A model generated the notes under the pieces. It ran no database searches and was not told where the DNA came from. It was given only the letters and a program-made list of their open reading frames with translations. A stretch of DNA of 64,000 bases from NCBI GenBank assembly GCA_004794655.1, contig SMMW01000001.1, positions 3,122,501-3,186,500 on the forward strand. The letters are read 5' to 3'. Position 1 is the first letter of the stretch; every line of letters starts with the position of its first letter. Source of the stretch: Marisa cornuarietis (taxonomy: Eukaryota; Mollusca; Gastropoda; Architaenioglossa; Ampullariidae). This document shows positions 1 to 11,796 of the stretch, in pieces. A program made the translations under genes and the position numbers.

Positions 1-3000
1 AAGCCCTTTCCTGTGCTGAATATCTTCTGTGGACAGGCAGTGTGGCATATAGAAATGTCAGTTGGCCTCCAGTATTTTACTGCATGAGTTTTAAATTATG
101 CATGGATAAAAGTAGAGCTCACAATATTGTTAGTGATACAAGCAAGATGATCATGAACATGAACATACAAATGGGCCTTTCTCACTGTTTCTAAAGAAAT
201 GACTAGAAACCGCTTAGGGTAATTAGTCATGAAGATTATAGAACTTTAAAAAAAAGAGTATTTATAGTGGGTCTTGAAGGGCTTTTTCTTCCATGTTTGT
301 TATCAATTAAACTCAAGCTTAGAGCTACCCACTGTTTAAATAGATTTAATGATGGAAAGTTTATAAAATATAATCCTTACAAATAAAAATCCTCTTAATA
401 AAGTAAATAAAAATAATATACTATTTTTTAACAATCATGAATGTGAAATAATCTGTTTGGGCTTGGTGTGACTGGGTTATGGAAAGTTATTCCTGATTGG
501 TTGCCTTCAGAGTAAGATTTAAAGACAAACCTTTGTATGACGTGAAATTTTATGAAAGTGGTTGGCAGGTTCTTAGTATATAGCACTGTCATTAGTTTTT
601 CCCAAAAATATGTTGGGACTTTGTGATCAATGGCTTTTTCCTTTTAAGAGATAGGTGGCGGTGAAGGAATGTGTGCTTTTCTTTAGAACAGAACGTTGCT
701 GGTTTGAGGTTCACCCAGCTCCGTGACTGAAAACCTCCTGATCACCCAGCAGCAATAGGTACCTTGTTTATCAGGGAGATAAAAATAAAAACACCACAAG
801 GAGATGGTTGGGCTCTGCCTTTCTCATGCTGTACACTAGATATAATGAACTTCTTACAAGTTCATTGCCAAATCCCCATGGCCACCTGGCTGTGAGACCA
901 TTTACTTTTACCCATTTCACATGCAGATTCCCAAAACTCTGACCTGACTTAGTTAATGGCTGTAGCCCACATAAGAACTTCAAGCACATATGAGTGAGGC
1001 ATGGTTTTAAGTCTACTATATATAGGGGGGGGTGTTGCAGGAAAGGTTTTAACCTCATCCCAAAACTCATTTGAGCATTCTGACATTCTGAGGTTTGTGT
1101 CTTTCAAAGGGAGAAGAGTAATTAATTCACTCAGATTTTGTAATCTTGTAATAAACTTAAGCCAACCATTTAAAAATAAGTTTGCACCCAGATAAACCTT
1201 TAAAAAGTGATACAAAAAGAGGTAATGTTTCCAAGTGGCAATTTTTGTTTGTTTGTTTTTTTTTTAAATTTGAAAAGAAGAAAACTTGATAGAGGAAAAA
1301 ATGGCCTAGAACTGTATTAAAAAACATATTTTTTGATATGATACATTTCGTTTGTCAGTTTATGGGGCTTTTAGTTGGGAGACAGGGAGATATGTTGTAT
1401 TTTATATTCATATGTAGTATATGTAAGTTTCTAGTCTTTATCTTGAAGTTCTGAGAAACTTTGAGATTAGGGGTGTACATGCTTTAATTTAAAATCTGTC
1501 AAACCACCCACACTCCCACTGGTTTCCAGGAAAAGTCTAGACATTATCTCAGCGACATTTTGATCTTGTTAACATCGCGTGCACCCATGCTGCAAATCAA
1601 TTATTTCTTTATGGGAGTGGTGTGTTGCACTCGTGTAGCATGGAGGTGATATGCATGCTTTAGGGATGTGTAATTTGCGAGTTTCACGCTGTGGAGAAAG
1701 GACGAACGAATAACAAAAACACACACACACACACACACAAATGGAGTCGTGGTTTTCAGGTGCAACAGAGGAAATATTCTTTTCAAATTCATCGCCCTGA
1801 TCAGTCCTTATGGCAGACCAAGCTTGGCTGGTGATAAACCGATGTCACAGCCTTTGCAAGACTCCCCCTCTTTCCCCCCCCCCCCACACACACACTCTCT
1901 CACACCCCGATGTGGAGACACTTTTTTTTTGGGGGGGGGGGGGCCAAAGCTTATGGGGTCACGTCTGCCAGCGTGTCATAAAATGGCGAAGCTTTCCCAT
2001 TTTAAACGTCTGAAGGGAAAGCGCGTGCGTGGCGCGCTGGGCCAGCCACCCCTATCAGCTCCTTGCTCTAGGGCAACCGGACGCGTTGTTTGATAGCAGT
2101 AGCCCACTTATAATCATAAAAGGCCGCCCCGACGGTTTACTTGGGCCTGGTGCAGGCGGTGTTGAGTCACCGGGTACAATTTACCCAGAACTCCTGTTTG
2201 CTTGGCCCTCTTGACAGCTAACGGTTCATATCGGTTTCAAAAAATTTAAATCGGCGCTGAGCAGGGCATAGTACAGTAGTGACAGCTTGTAAGATGTGGA
2301 AATAAACTGACACCATTTCTGCTTTTTTGTGTATATTTAATCTTGGTTTTATAATTGCATGATTTTTTTCTGGACCATTCCTGTGGAGAATGAAGAAACT
2401 GGGTGTGTGTGTGTGGAGGGTGGAATATATATATATATGTAATTTCCAAATTATTTTTCGTAAGTTTAATATCATTCATACAAGTTTTAATCTCCTGACA
2501 TGTTTCTTTGCCGCCGCTTATCCTCGGTCTTCTTTAATCACTTCGTGGACCTTATTCACGCGCAGCTTTTCTGGCTTTCCAAAAAAGGCTTCATGATCAT
2601 GGGGATGAATACCTTGAGAGCTTCACAACAAGTCAAATCACACGGGCGCTGTTGTGCGCTGTTCTGTACAAATGATGACATATGATATGGCGGCCAGTCT
2701 CCTGTTTCTTTTGTTTGCAAGTGATAAAAAAACAAATCTTTGAACTTTAAAAATTTAGGGAGACAAAGACACACGCTTCAACCATATTTGTTGAGGATAT
2801 GGCAGGCCTGTTAATTTTCATTTTGAAACTGTTTCAGCTTTAAATCAGTTTAAAATAACTAAAATGACAATACATACAAGTTAACCAACTCTACAAGAAT
2901 TTAAGTTCAGAGAAAGTTAGCAATTATTTATTGAATGCTTGTGACATGGTAATGTATGCCTGTGTGCATTTAACGTTTGTTGACATAATTTACACATGAT

Positions 3001-3865
3001 GGCAGGCTTGCAAAAAGTGATCAGCAAATCTAAATGTAATCCTCAGGTTTCATGTTACTAAGAACTACCTTGAGAAAAATTTGCTTCATTTATGAAGACA
3101 CTTTCTGATCAAAGCGCAGACTCCTTCTTCACAAATTTTTGACAGCATGACTTATTCAGACTGCATAAGTTTCACCATATACAAAAGCCAAATTACCTGT
3201 GTGGTGCTGATACATTTGCTAGTTCTTTATACAGATGATCCTTGGGGATGAAATGGTAAATATGGAATTTCAAAAATCATCTAATTACGGTGTATCTGTA
3301 ATTTAGTTTTTCGTGGTGACCTTTGGCATCAGATCTGGTTCTGTTAACTGATGGAGTCAGTGCAGAAGACCTTGGCCTATTTTTATTATTCTACAAATAA
3401 CCATAAGGAAAACAATGTGAAAAACACCTTTCATTTTTATGAATATTCACACTAGTGATTTTTAAGTAAGTGTTGTAGTGAATTTCTTAAAATGGCTGGA
3501 ATTTACCACATTTCACATGTAAACTAGTGATGTTTCACTACTAATGTGTTCTGTTTAAATGTATGCAGGCAACCTAATCATAACAATGAAGTCACACATA
3601 ATAGAAATTTATCAGTTTAATGTATGAGGAAAAATTATGAGAATCCAAAATCATAAACAAAAATATGAATGTACACACCATGCAATATATGATGCACTGT
3701 GCAATAACATCAAATTGTACAGGTTGATACTACACATATGCAAGACACACTGCAATACAATCACATGGGACAAAGCCAATTACACAGGCTCTAGATAAAA
3801 TTTAAGAGATATGTACACAATGTGCAAAATATTCACCTGAAAAATCCCATCTCCATTGGCATCAT
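1..3865. other. AT-rich non-coding stretch, no exon assigned
   Basis: I see no splice-bounded coding segment here on either strand. The segment probably lies upstream of TRIP11 or inside one of its 5' introns, because the first recognisable TRIP11 exon (11939) starts in mid-codon. It contains a CA microsatellite near 1720-1740, C-run/CA and T-run/G-run tracts at 1878-1943, a somewhat GC-richer patch at about 1960-2210, and a GT tract near 2405. The open frames present are short and of low complexity and do not resemble proteins. Confidence 0.6.
1720..1943. repeat. Microsatellite cluster: CA tract, C-run/CA tract, T-run/G-run
   Basis: An alternating CA tract lies near 1720-1740. At about 1878-1897 a C homopolymer runs into CACACA. 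At 1922-1943 nine T are followed directly by thirteen G. Such compound mononucleotide tracts recur elsewhere in the window. Confidence 0.85.
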
Positions 3866-4050
3866 CCCCCGTGGGACCCCGGGGTATGCTTGCCTAGCGA
3901 GCATTGTAAGAATAGGGTCCCTGCTGTCCAGCCAGGCATGTCGTAAGAAGTGACTAAGGTGGACACCTCACCTAGAGGTAAATTAGGTTGTGGTAGGGCT
4001 AACAACCCCACCATATAAAAAATGCAGAAACCAACACTAGAGCACTCGTT

Positions 4051-4942
4051 ATGGATGGCGAAGGTAATGAAACATACCAGGGAACTGGACTTAGGACGGA
4101 TGACAGTCAAACCCGAGAGGGAGGTGGCGCCCCAATTGTGGATTTACTTAAGCCGAAGCAGAAGTTGAGGGTGGGGTGCTGGAACGCCCAGACCTTGTAT
4201 CAGACTGGCAGGTTGCCCCAACTAATCAAGGAGTTTGACAATTACAACTTGGACATCCTGGGAGTCAGCGAGGTCAGATAGACCGGCACAGGAAAAAGGA
4301 GACTAGCATCAGGACATACTATCCTGTTCTCAGGAAGATCAGACGATCAACACTCTGGAGTAGCACTACTCCTCAATAGAAAAACTGAAAAGACACTGGT
4401 GGAATGGAAGCCTTATGGACCCAGGCTTCTGAGAGCAAGATTCCACTTAAAGTACACCAAGCTGACAGTGCTAGTTTTCTGTGCACCAACAGAAGACTCC
4501 GAGGCAGAAGACAAGGATGCTTTTTACGATCAGCTCCAGGCACCCACGGAGTGCGTCCGAGCCCATGATATGTTGCTTATCACCGGCGATCTCAATGCCA
4601 AGGTGGGAAGTGACAATACCTGCAGGAAGCATATCATGGGCAAGCATGGGATTGGAACTATCAATGACAACGGAGAGAGACAGGCAGACTTTTGTGAAGA
4701 AAACAATCTACTTCCAACACAAAGACATCCACAAGGCAACTTGGACATCACAAGACGGGATCACCAAGAACCAGATAGACCATGTCATCATCAACCGAAG
4801 ATGGAGATCACTTCAAGATGTCAGAGCCTACAGAGGAGCAGACGTTGCCAGTGACCACACTCTTGTAATAGCCGCAGTTTCTCTGAAGCTACATCGATCA
4901 CAAGGAAAACAGGCACGTCAGCAGTGGACTCTGGCAGACTGA
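4051..4942 (+). pseudogene. LINE endonuclease domain, interrupted
   Basis: Translated pieces cover most of an exonuclease-endonuclease-phosphatase fold. Frame 1 runs 4051-4720 with one in-frame TAG (4279-4281). The reading then continues in the next frame to 4942, where NQIDHVIINRRWR and the terminal SDH histidine motif are found. The order of motifs is intact, so the copy decayed by point mutation and a small indel and not by rearrangement. No function is expected. Confidence 0.85.
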
Positions 4943-5500
4943 AAGACCCTTTGTAGTGGTAAGTAAAGAACAGGTTCCAGGCACTATGGGACCAACAGGA
5001 AATGACCTTAGATGACTTCATTGGAGTCTTACAGGAAACAGGAGAGAAAATACTGGGCTTCCAACGAAAAAAGAAAGAACAGTGGATCAGAGAAGAGACA
5101 TGGAAAAGGATAGACGAGAGAAAGTCAACCAAGCAGAAAATCAACAACACCAGATCTGAACGTCTGAAGGAACAACATAGACAAAGATATACAGAAATAA
5201 ACAAAGAGGTAAAGAGGATGATCAAAACCAACAAAAGGGACTACATAGAGAAACTGGCAGATGAAGCAGAAGAAGCAGCAGGAAAAAATGACCTGAAGAC
5301 ACTGTATAAAATCAATAAACAGCTAAACAACAGGTTCAAAAACAGTGAAGTGCCAGTGAAAGATGTGAACGGAAATGTCCAGGTAGAGGCAGAAAAATTA
5401 CAGTGCTGGAGGGAACAGATCAGACCCCCCTCAGCTTGCAGACATCCAGCCAGCAGATACAGACCTTGACATCTGCACAGACTCGCCAAGCCTGGAAGAA

Positions 5501-6052
5501 GTGACAGCAGCAATCAAGCCAATGAAAAGCGGCAAAGCACCAGGGGCAGATGGAATAACAGCAGAGATCTTGAAAGCAGATGTGAATGTGACAGCTCCCA
5601 TGTTGACTGAAATCTTCAGGCAAGTTTGGGAATCAGGACAGATCCTGATGCGTGGAAGACAGGGTTCATCTTCAAGTTACCCAAGAAAGGAGATCTTGGA
5701 GACTGCAATAACTGGAGGGGTATAACACTTCTTTCCCTCACCAGCAAGGACTTCAGCAAGATTGTTTTGTCAAGACTGAGAAAGACTTCCGACCTTAGCA
5801 AGCAGCAGCAACAACAATGCTGGTAGACTTGGACTTTGCTGATGACATTGCCCTGTTGTCACACCGCCACCAAGACATGCAGGAGAAAACAAATGCCTTC
5901 TCAGAAACAGCTGGAAACCTTGGCTTGAAGGTCAGCACAAAGAAAACAAAAAGAATGAGAGTGAACGCCAGAGTCCAAGAAAACATAAAACTAAATGGAG
6001 AAGAGATTGAGGAAGTTGACAGTTTTACCTATCTTGAGTCCAAGAGTGAGTG
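5501..6052 (+). pseudogene. LINE reverse transcriptase fragments with internal deletion
   Basis: Finger-region motifs (MKSGKAPGADGITAEIL, then WKTGFIFKLPKKGDLGDCNNW in a shifted frame) run to about 5790. They are joined through a CAG/CAA tract (5796-5818) to the palm motif LDFADDIALLS at about 5828-5860. In intact relatives roughly a hundred or more residues separate these blocks, so the core of the polymerase is deleted. The remaining reading continues to about 6048 (EEVDSFTYLESK, a conserved post-palm motif) and stops. Confidence 0.85.
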
Positions 6053-7137
6053 ATATTTTTTTTGGGGGGAGGAGGGGTTCTTTGTTCTTAATTATGAATG
6101 TGGGAACATAGAGCAGATTCCAAATTCAGTGTTAGGAACCTTTTGATACATCAGGGCTCATATAATTTTGGTAGCCACTGACCAGCCCATGAGGCCTCAT
6201 TCTGGCTTCAAGATGGCGCTAATGTGAATGAAGTCCATTGCAAAAATGCTGCCCAATCTGTTGTGGGATTGCTGTGTTCTAGTTAATGAGTCTGGTAGTC
6301 AGTGGTAGGCCTTAATGAAAGACATTTTCTTTTGAACTTGAAACATAAGGAGATACTTTTACTCTGAACACATGTCATTTAGTTTCCTCAATCTATCCAG
6401 GAAGAGAGAATCATATGAAATCAGATCTGTAGATCTGTATCTCACCATCATCATTCATATCAGAACTAGACTGCTGTTTTGTCAGATTAAACAGTGCCAG
6501 TTGACTGTCTTGTTAACAGTAACTGAGCAGTAGACAAGATTTGGTGTATTTAAAATTCTGACAACATGGAACAGTCTTTTTAGAAAACTAGCTTTGTGTA
6601 TTTATTATAATACTGAAGATGTGTCACAAAGTTCTGGCGCTGGTTGTACATGTTTCTAAACCTTAAAACTGTTCTAAAGAAGCAAAATCTCTTCTCTGGC
6701 ATTTAGATGCATTGCACAAAAACATACAAAACATTGTACTGACAAGACGGACTTAAATAACTTTATCTTACTTAAAGCAGTTTTAGTTTTAAAAATTCTA
6801 AAATTGTGGTGTGCACTTTAAACTGATTATCTAAATAGATTTAAGGCCTAAAAGTGTTTAAAATTAGAAATGTGTTGTGCAGCTGGCCCCTGAAGAACAA
6901 ATGTTTTCCAAAGGACTTTGAGGATTGGAATGGCTTACTTTAAACGCGAGTATGCCTGTACTGAGTAATATGCTTGCACTATTAGCTGCAGGTATGCATG
7001 CACTCCAGGTTTCCGCTATTCGTGGGAGCTCTTGCTCTGAATATGTTCCATGCAACATCATTCTGAAGTGGGGCGTTTTCAGCACCTTTAGCCCCCTAGG
7101 CTTAGATTGAAGCACCTTAATCAAACTTTCACGAGGA

Positions 7138-7145
7138 TGACGTCA
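7138..7145. promoter_or_regulatory. Perfect CRE-type palindrome TGACGTCA
   Basis: An eight-base exact match to the cAMP-response element. A second one lies at 7679-7686, 541 bases away. This is sequence identity only; no transcription start can be placed here. Confidence 0.35.
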
Positions 7146-7678
7146 AGAGGGTTGGAGGAGGGGGGAATCGAGCAGCTGAACATTTCGACATTGAACTTAC
7201 AGCCCAAAACGTTTAAAGAACTTATTGATATACAGCAATGAGAACCCAGGCAGACCGCCCGATTGCAGTACTTCGGTCAGAATAACAGTCTGGTAAGCTC
7301 AAACGTGCATTGTGTGATAGCATAGCGCCTTGCTACGATGTGCCTTTTAATTAAGATTAAGCTTTCAGTACATTTACCTAGCAATTTTTTTCCGCCATAT
7401 AGCACCAGCGAGGTATTGCTTAACAATGTGAAGCCACTCCTTGTGTTCTGGATCGTCGTGGGCGAGTATCGTGTGTGTGTGTGTAGTGGGGGGGGGGGAT
7501 GTGTGCGAGGTGGGGAGACGAGAAAAAGGCGAAGAGCTGGATGGTTTGTAGACATGGTTTGTTCTCAGCGGACAGTAAGGGAACATGCTGGAAGTTTTGC
7601 TCTAGTTACTCTTTACTGTATTAAATGTTTTGCCACGTGTGAAAAAAAAGTGAGCTTATCCACGGGAGACATCGCACT

Positions 7679-7686
7679 TGACGTCA
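7679..7686. promoter_or_regulatory. Perfect CRE-type palindrome TGACGTCA
   Basis: Second exact copy, 5' of the GC-rich island at 7.9-8.85 kb. Together with the first it could mark a promoter, possibly an internal TRIP11 promoter, but no first exon could be confirmed. Confidence 0.35.
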
Positions 7687-7899
7687 CACACCCATAAGTT
7701 CCTAGTGAAACCAAAGAACTAAGCAATGTACCGACATGTATTGCACACTGTCTACATCCAGGCATTTGTTTTTAAAGCAAACTTAAGCATTTGAACTTTT
7801 CTCACAGTTCAAACGCACCAGCTACACTCAAAGCCTTTTTTAAAATTTTAAATATTAAAAAAACTGGGTCGGACTTTGAGCGCTTGGTGTCACTTGTCT

Positions 7900-8850
7900 C
7901 AAGATAGCCTTGCATGAACTCTTAGTCGCCTAAAGCAACCTGTACCCTCAGTTCACCGCTGCGTCTTTCGTCTGGAAGATGGGTCTTCGCAAGAGTCGCT
8001 GGTTGGTGAGTCAAAACCCTACTTAGATGTGCACGTGCGTGGTCGGCACGAAGGGAGGCTTGAGTGCATTACTTGCGACAAGGAGTGTGCGCGCCTTGCT
8101 GATGGCTGTTGAAATATCGTTGCGGCAGGGCTACCCGTGTTGGGGTGGCGGGGCTACCCGTGTTGGTGTAGGCCGCCCTCAATAGGCAGGAAGCGAGATA
8201 TTAGATCAGGGAGCGTGTAAGGGCTTACAAAAGGCCACCCATCCAGCCCCTAACCGCTCATCCACCCCGATCTGCAGGTTACAGGGGGTGAGGGGGCCAT
8301 TCTCATGCCGCTACCCTCACTAAGTTGCCGCTTGTCGACGCTGATTTATGCAAGCGTGGAGTGTGGGATATGAGTGGAGTAGGCATGGGTGGAGGGGGGG
8401 GGGACAACATGCACGCTCGCAAGCGCGTCCACTCGGGGGGAGCCGGCCACTAGCAGGTGGAAGAGACTAGGGGGAGCCCACGCTCCCGGCGAGATTCGTG
8501 CCGAAAGACAAAAGGGTTGGGTCAGTTGCGAGATGTGACGAAGGCCGCTCGCAGGCGGGGAGGATCAAAAAAAGACCAGACCCCGTTGGACCACACCGCC
8601 GCACAGCGACTTGAGGCGTACAAGGAGGGTTTACTCCGGTTCTTACCTTGGCGTTCTACTGGGACTGCTCATCAGCTAATCGGCTACTGGGGTAGGTAGG
8701 GTACAGCCTTGTGTTCATGCTTCGGGATATGCCTTGCCTCCCTTTCCTCCCTCGTCCTAGATTCCAAACCAGCGGGGAGTTGGGGGACGGGTATTGAGAT
8801 GTGTAGGCATCTTGGGAGACCGCCCACCCTCTAAACACCCCACTGACCAC
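7900..8850. other. GC/CpG-rich island of unknown nature
   Basis: Base composition changes abruptly. Within it, GGGCTACCCGTGTTGG occurs twice in tandem (about 8127-8176), and an open frame of 80 codons (8457-8699, plus strand) is rich in arginine and lysine. I recognise no domain. It could be a CpG island/promoter, or a fragment of a GC-rich transposable element. Confidence 0.4.
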
Positions 8851-9821
8851 CAGTTTTTAAATAATGCTTTGGCTTCTTTTAATTTTTGAAGACCATTAAT
8901 CCATCAACTACCTCAAGCTTTTCTGGTTGGTAAAATATCCTAGCGCACCAAATCTGTTTCTTAGCACATTGCTGTTAGATTTTGTAATCACTTATTCAGT
9001 ATCATTTTCTTAGTGTGACAATTATATTTATGCTTTTGCATGTCACACATTAATAAATCACATTGAGGTCTGTTGCCTGGTCAATATGTGCACTATACAT
9101 TAAGGAATTATTAAATCACCTAGTCATTTTTGAGATGTGACAGTTTTCTCTTTCTCCTTTCTCTTTCATTCTTTATCTCGCGCACACACACAGATATCTT
9201 AAGGTTTGTAGACGTTAAATGTGTGAAGAAACAAACATGAAATTTAGAGACTGTGACTTTCTTGTGTGGAAAAGGAAGCTGATGTGTTATCCGATATTGA
9301 CGATTACACCTGCAGCTTATTTTGTATTCAGTGCAAAGACCTTGTAGTTGAAAGGCGGATTTCCATTTCTATCCTGCATGCATTCTTCTTGCCTTCTGGA
9401 AAAGTTCTCAGTTTTGAATGAGAGGCTTGCATCTGTAATGCATTAATTTCATTGCAGTTGTACTTTCTTAAGCTTTAAACCAGCAATTACTTTTAATTAC
9501 ATGTTACTAGTGCTCATCAAGAGCTGGTAATTGCTTGCATTGTTCATTGTGTTTGGTAGGTTCATAAGAATGTTTAAAATATACATACATGTACCAGCAA
9601 ATTCAGCTGAAAATTACAGCTAAGATAGTGTCATGTGGTAGCTTTTAATACATGTTTCTAATTATTATGAGAAAAGTACTTAAGAAGAACCAAAAAAACT
9701 TAAGTGTAATATTTAATAATAATAATAATAACAACAGGTTTTATAGAGCACATCTCCCCAAGTAAGTTTTATGCACTTACCACAGACATACATGTGTGCA
9801 CACACACATATCTATATGACA

Positions 9822-10262
9822 TAGGGGTGGTCAAAGTTTTCTTTTTGTGGGTCGGTCTCAGAATTCTAAGCTATGTGGCGGGCCGGTAAAACACTACACA
9901 ACAAACCTAGTGGTAATGGAATGGACAACAAATGAGTACATGATGGCGTTCACTTACCAAATTTATTGTGTAAAGGGAAGCTGTTTGAATTCCCTCACTG
10001 TAGAACTTTAAATCCAGCCTTTCCTTTGAAGGCAGCCTCCCCCACTGCTCTCTAAGGACTCCATCAGACATGTCAGCCATATTATTTATTATCTTTGTAC
10101 TTTCTGTGTGATAACGTTATGGACTGCTGATTTCTAGTGCCATTGTACTTTATAAATTTCAATCAAATTAATTAACCTAGGCTGAATTTTAACAAATGAA
10201 AACAAATGCACTTTGTATTTTGGCAGATGGGCCAGTCCAAAGATGTACTTTGCCCACCCCAG
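9822..10262. mobile_element. hAT-type non-autonomous DNA transposon
   Basis: The ends are inverted repeats: the left end reads TAGGGGTGGTCAAAGT and the right end, read in reverse complement, CTGGGGTGGGCAAAGT. The subterminal GGCGGGCCGG near the left end is also typical of hAT-derived elements. The flanks are ATATGACA (9814-9821) and ATATAACA (10263-10270), an 8-bp target duplication with one mismatch, the length expected for hAT. At about 441 bp it is too short for a transposase and none is readable. The established facts are the 8-bp duplication and CAGGGGTGG-like ends of hAT elements; the assignment is inference. Confidence 0.82.
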
Positions 10263-10270
10263 ATATAACA

Positions 10271-11586
10271 TCTACATGCACACATATCTAAAACATATTA
10301 GAAATTCATGGAGCACAGCATCAGGCTGAGTGGAACACTTAACACGGAGTTCATAGATAAAATACAAAAATTTAGGAAGCTTCATGAACAGTCACTCGGC
10401 AGAAGATTCCTTCTGGTAAAAGAGCTACAAAATTGCAGATTTCAGTTGCAGGAAAGATTGCATATATTATGAGAAGCAACGATGTGCATGTCTCTGGAAT
10501 GCTTTAGCAAAGTACACAGTTTACTGTAGAAAATCAATGTCTGAACATAAACTAGACAGGAGATTCAGAATCATTGTGAATCAAACATTATGTTTGAACA
10601 ATGAAACTAAAGGCAGATACAGCTCAACCAGAGTAAAAGTCATCTACAGCAGAGTCAGTTATATTTCAGATTGTCCCAAGATCACAGGTTGTTGTTGTTT
10701 TTTTACCTTGTTTCTTTCTTGTTGTCAGTTTACAAGAAGTTTCACAAGAAGGACCTCTGAGGACCTGTGCAAATCTTTAAAATAAATTTTGATGGCTGTA
10801 GAATTACTTGATTATACAAATCAGAATGCTAGTGCTAGTGTGGGAAAATCACAGATCAGATATTATGTTTGCCATCCAAAAAATTATTGGATTTATATTT
10901 CAAATACAAACATAAAATGGATTTACCTAGTAACTAAAAATCTTGGTAGAAAGACGGCCGACTGCATGAAAACTATTGGCATAACACAACCTTAGTATGT
11001 TCAAAGACAGCTAACCTTGAATACTACTGGCATGACAACTATAATGTCTAGAAAGTAAGATGACACATTGACTATGACTGGCATGGCGCATGTAGAAACT
11101 GGAGGCCCTCAGCACAGAAGCCTCATCTGCTTTAGCAAGGACCGTAAGAATTCCATACCTGTGGATTGCTTCCATCTGAATCCAGCCTGTCTACTCACAG
11201 TTATGAACATTGCAGGGCTCTCGAGGAGCAGCAGCTACATTTTATCTAATCACCCAGTCAATGAAATGTTATGGTTGCAGAGTCATTATCTTACTTGGAG
11301 ACATAAAATTACCACTTGTCACTGCTATGACTTTCTGCTTGAACTGCTCTTGAACTCTTAGAGAATTGGTCATTTCATCAAGACGACCAAGAAAGTTTAG
11401 ACATCAAGAGTCCTAGCTAATGCTAAATGTTAGGTATGGTTGAGTGCTTTTGGGCTTTCATTCTGTCTGGAGAGGAGTCGTCTTTAGAATGACCTTCTTT
11501 GGATAGAAGTTTTCACCAGAGTTCATGTGAACTGCCATGTGTTGTGAATTGTCATTCTTGCCTCCTCCCAACAACCCCTCCCCCAT
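10271..11586. other. Non-coding stretch, presumably 5' intron of TRIP11
   Basis: No supported exon. A stop-free plus-strand segment at about 10310-10470 has a somewhat coding-like amino-acid composition but lacks clear splice sites and does not match the expected golgin sequence. The longer open frames at 10537-10785 and 11068-11361 resemble nothing I know. Confidence 0.5.
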
Positions 11587-11593
11587 CCTCTTT

Positions 11594-11796
11594 GGGCGGT
11601 CCGGTGGCGCAAGGGTTAGCGCCTGTCACAAATACAGTTAAGGTTGGCTGTCCTGGGTTCACCTCCCATCTCGGGTACATTGTTCTTTCTCTGCATGTGG
11701 CATCTTTTTACAGGATTAGCTGCCTTGCCGTGATCTAGCCTTAGCTGCTTGCTTTGGGTAAAACACCAATCCCCATCCCCACTCCCACCCCCCTAA
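11594..11796 (+). mobile_element. tRNA-derived SINE, copy 1 (with target duplication)
   Basis: It begins GGGCGGTCCGG. It contains a pol III A box TGGCGCAAGGG (11605-11615) and a B box GGTTCACCTCC (11656-11666), then a body ending in a C-rich tail. It is flanked by CCTCTTT at 11587-11593 and 11797-11803. Three related copies lie on the minus strand at 47.0, 57.7 and 61.7 kb. The insertion is 136 bases upstream of the first recognised TRIP11 exon. Confidence 0.85.

Larger units (their letters stand above)
3866..6052 (+). mobile_element. Degenerate APE-type LINE (endonuclease-reverse transcriptase)
   Basis: A non-LTR retrotransposon copy. The endonuclease part shows LRVGCWNAQTL (about 4168-4200), DILGVSE (about 4252-4272), ITGDLNAKVG (about 4579-4608) and a terminal SDH (about 4850-4858), the usual catalytic blocks of AP-endonuclease-like domains. 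A lysine/glutamate-rich linker follows (5002-5460), then reverse transcriptase pieces SGKAPGADGIT (about 5528-5560), NNWRGITLLS and FADDIALLS (about 5834-5860). It cannot make a protein: a TAG at 4279-4281 replaces what is normally a tryptophan, the frame shifts near 4690-4740 and again near 5460 and 5640, and the middle of the RT domain is missing between about 5795 and 5821. The 5' leader (3866-4050) resembles those of endonuclease-RT elements common in molluscs and amphioxus. Clade (RTE-like or CR1-like) is not settled. The 3' end is cut off at a T-run/G-run. Confidence 0.88.
6053..9821. other. Non-coding stretch with GC-rich sub-region
   Basis: No exon is assigned. The part 6070-7100 is AT-rich. 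7130-7690 contains two perfect TGACGTCA palindromes (7138-7145 and 7679-7686) and a GT/G-run tract (about 7470-7498). 7900-8850 is markedly GC- and CpG-richer than its surroundings and is described separately. 8860-9820 returns to AT-rich sequence without recognisable content. Confidence 0.6.

Noticed and set aside
7979..8011. ATGGGTCTTCGCAAGAGTCG followed by a GTGAGT donor as a possible TRIP11 first exon
   Set aside because: The phase (0) does not fit the exon at 11939 and the peptide does not resemble the known golgin amino terminus.
10310..10470. Stop-free plus-strand segment with a helical-looking composition
   Set aside because: No fitting splice sites, no match to the expected TRIP11 region, followed by stops.
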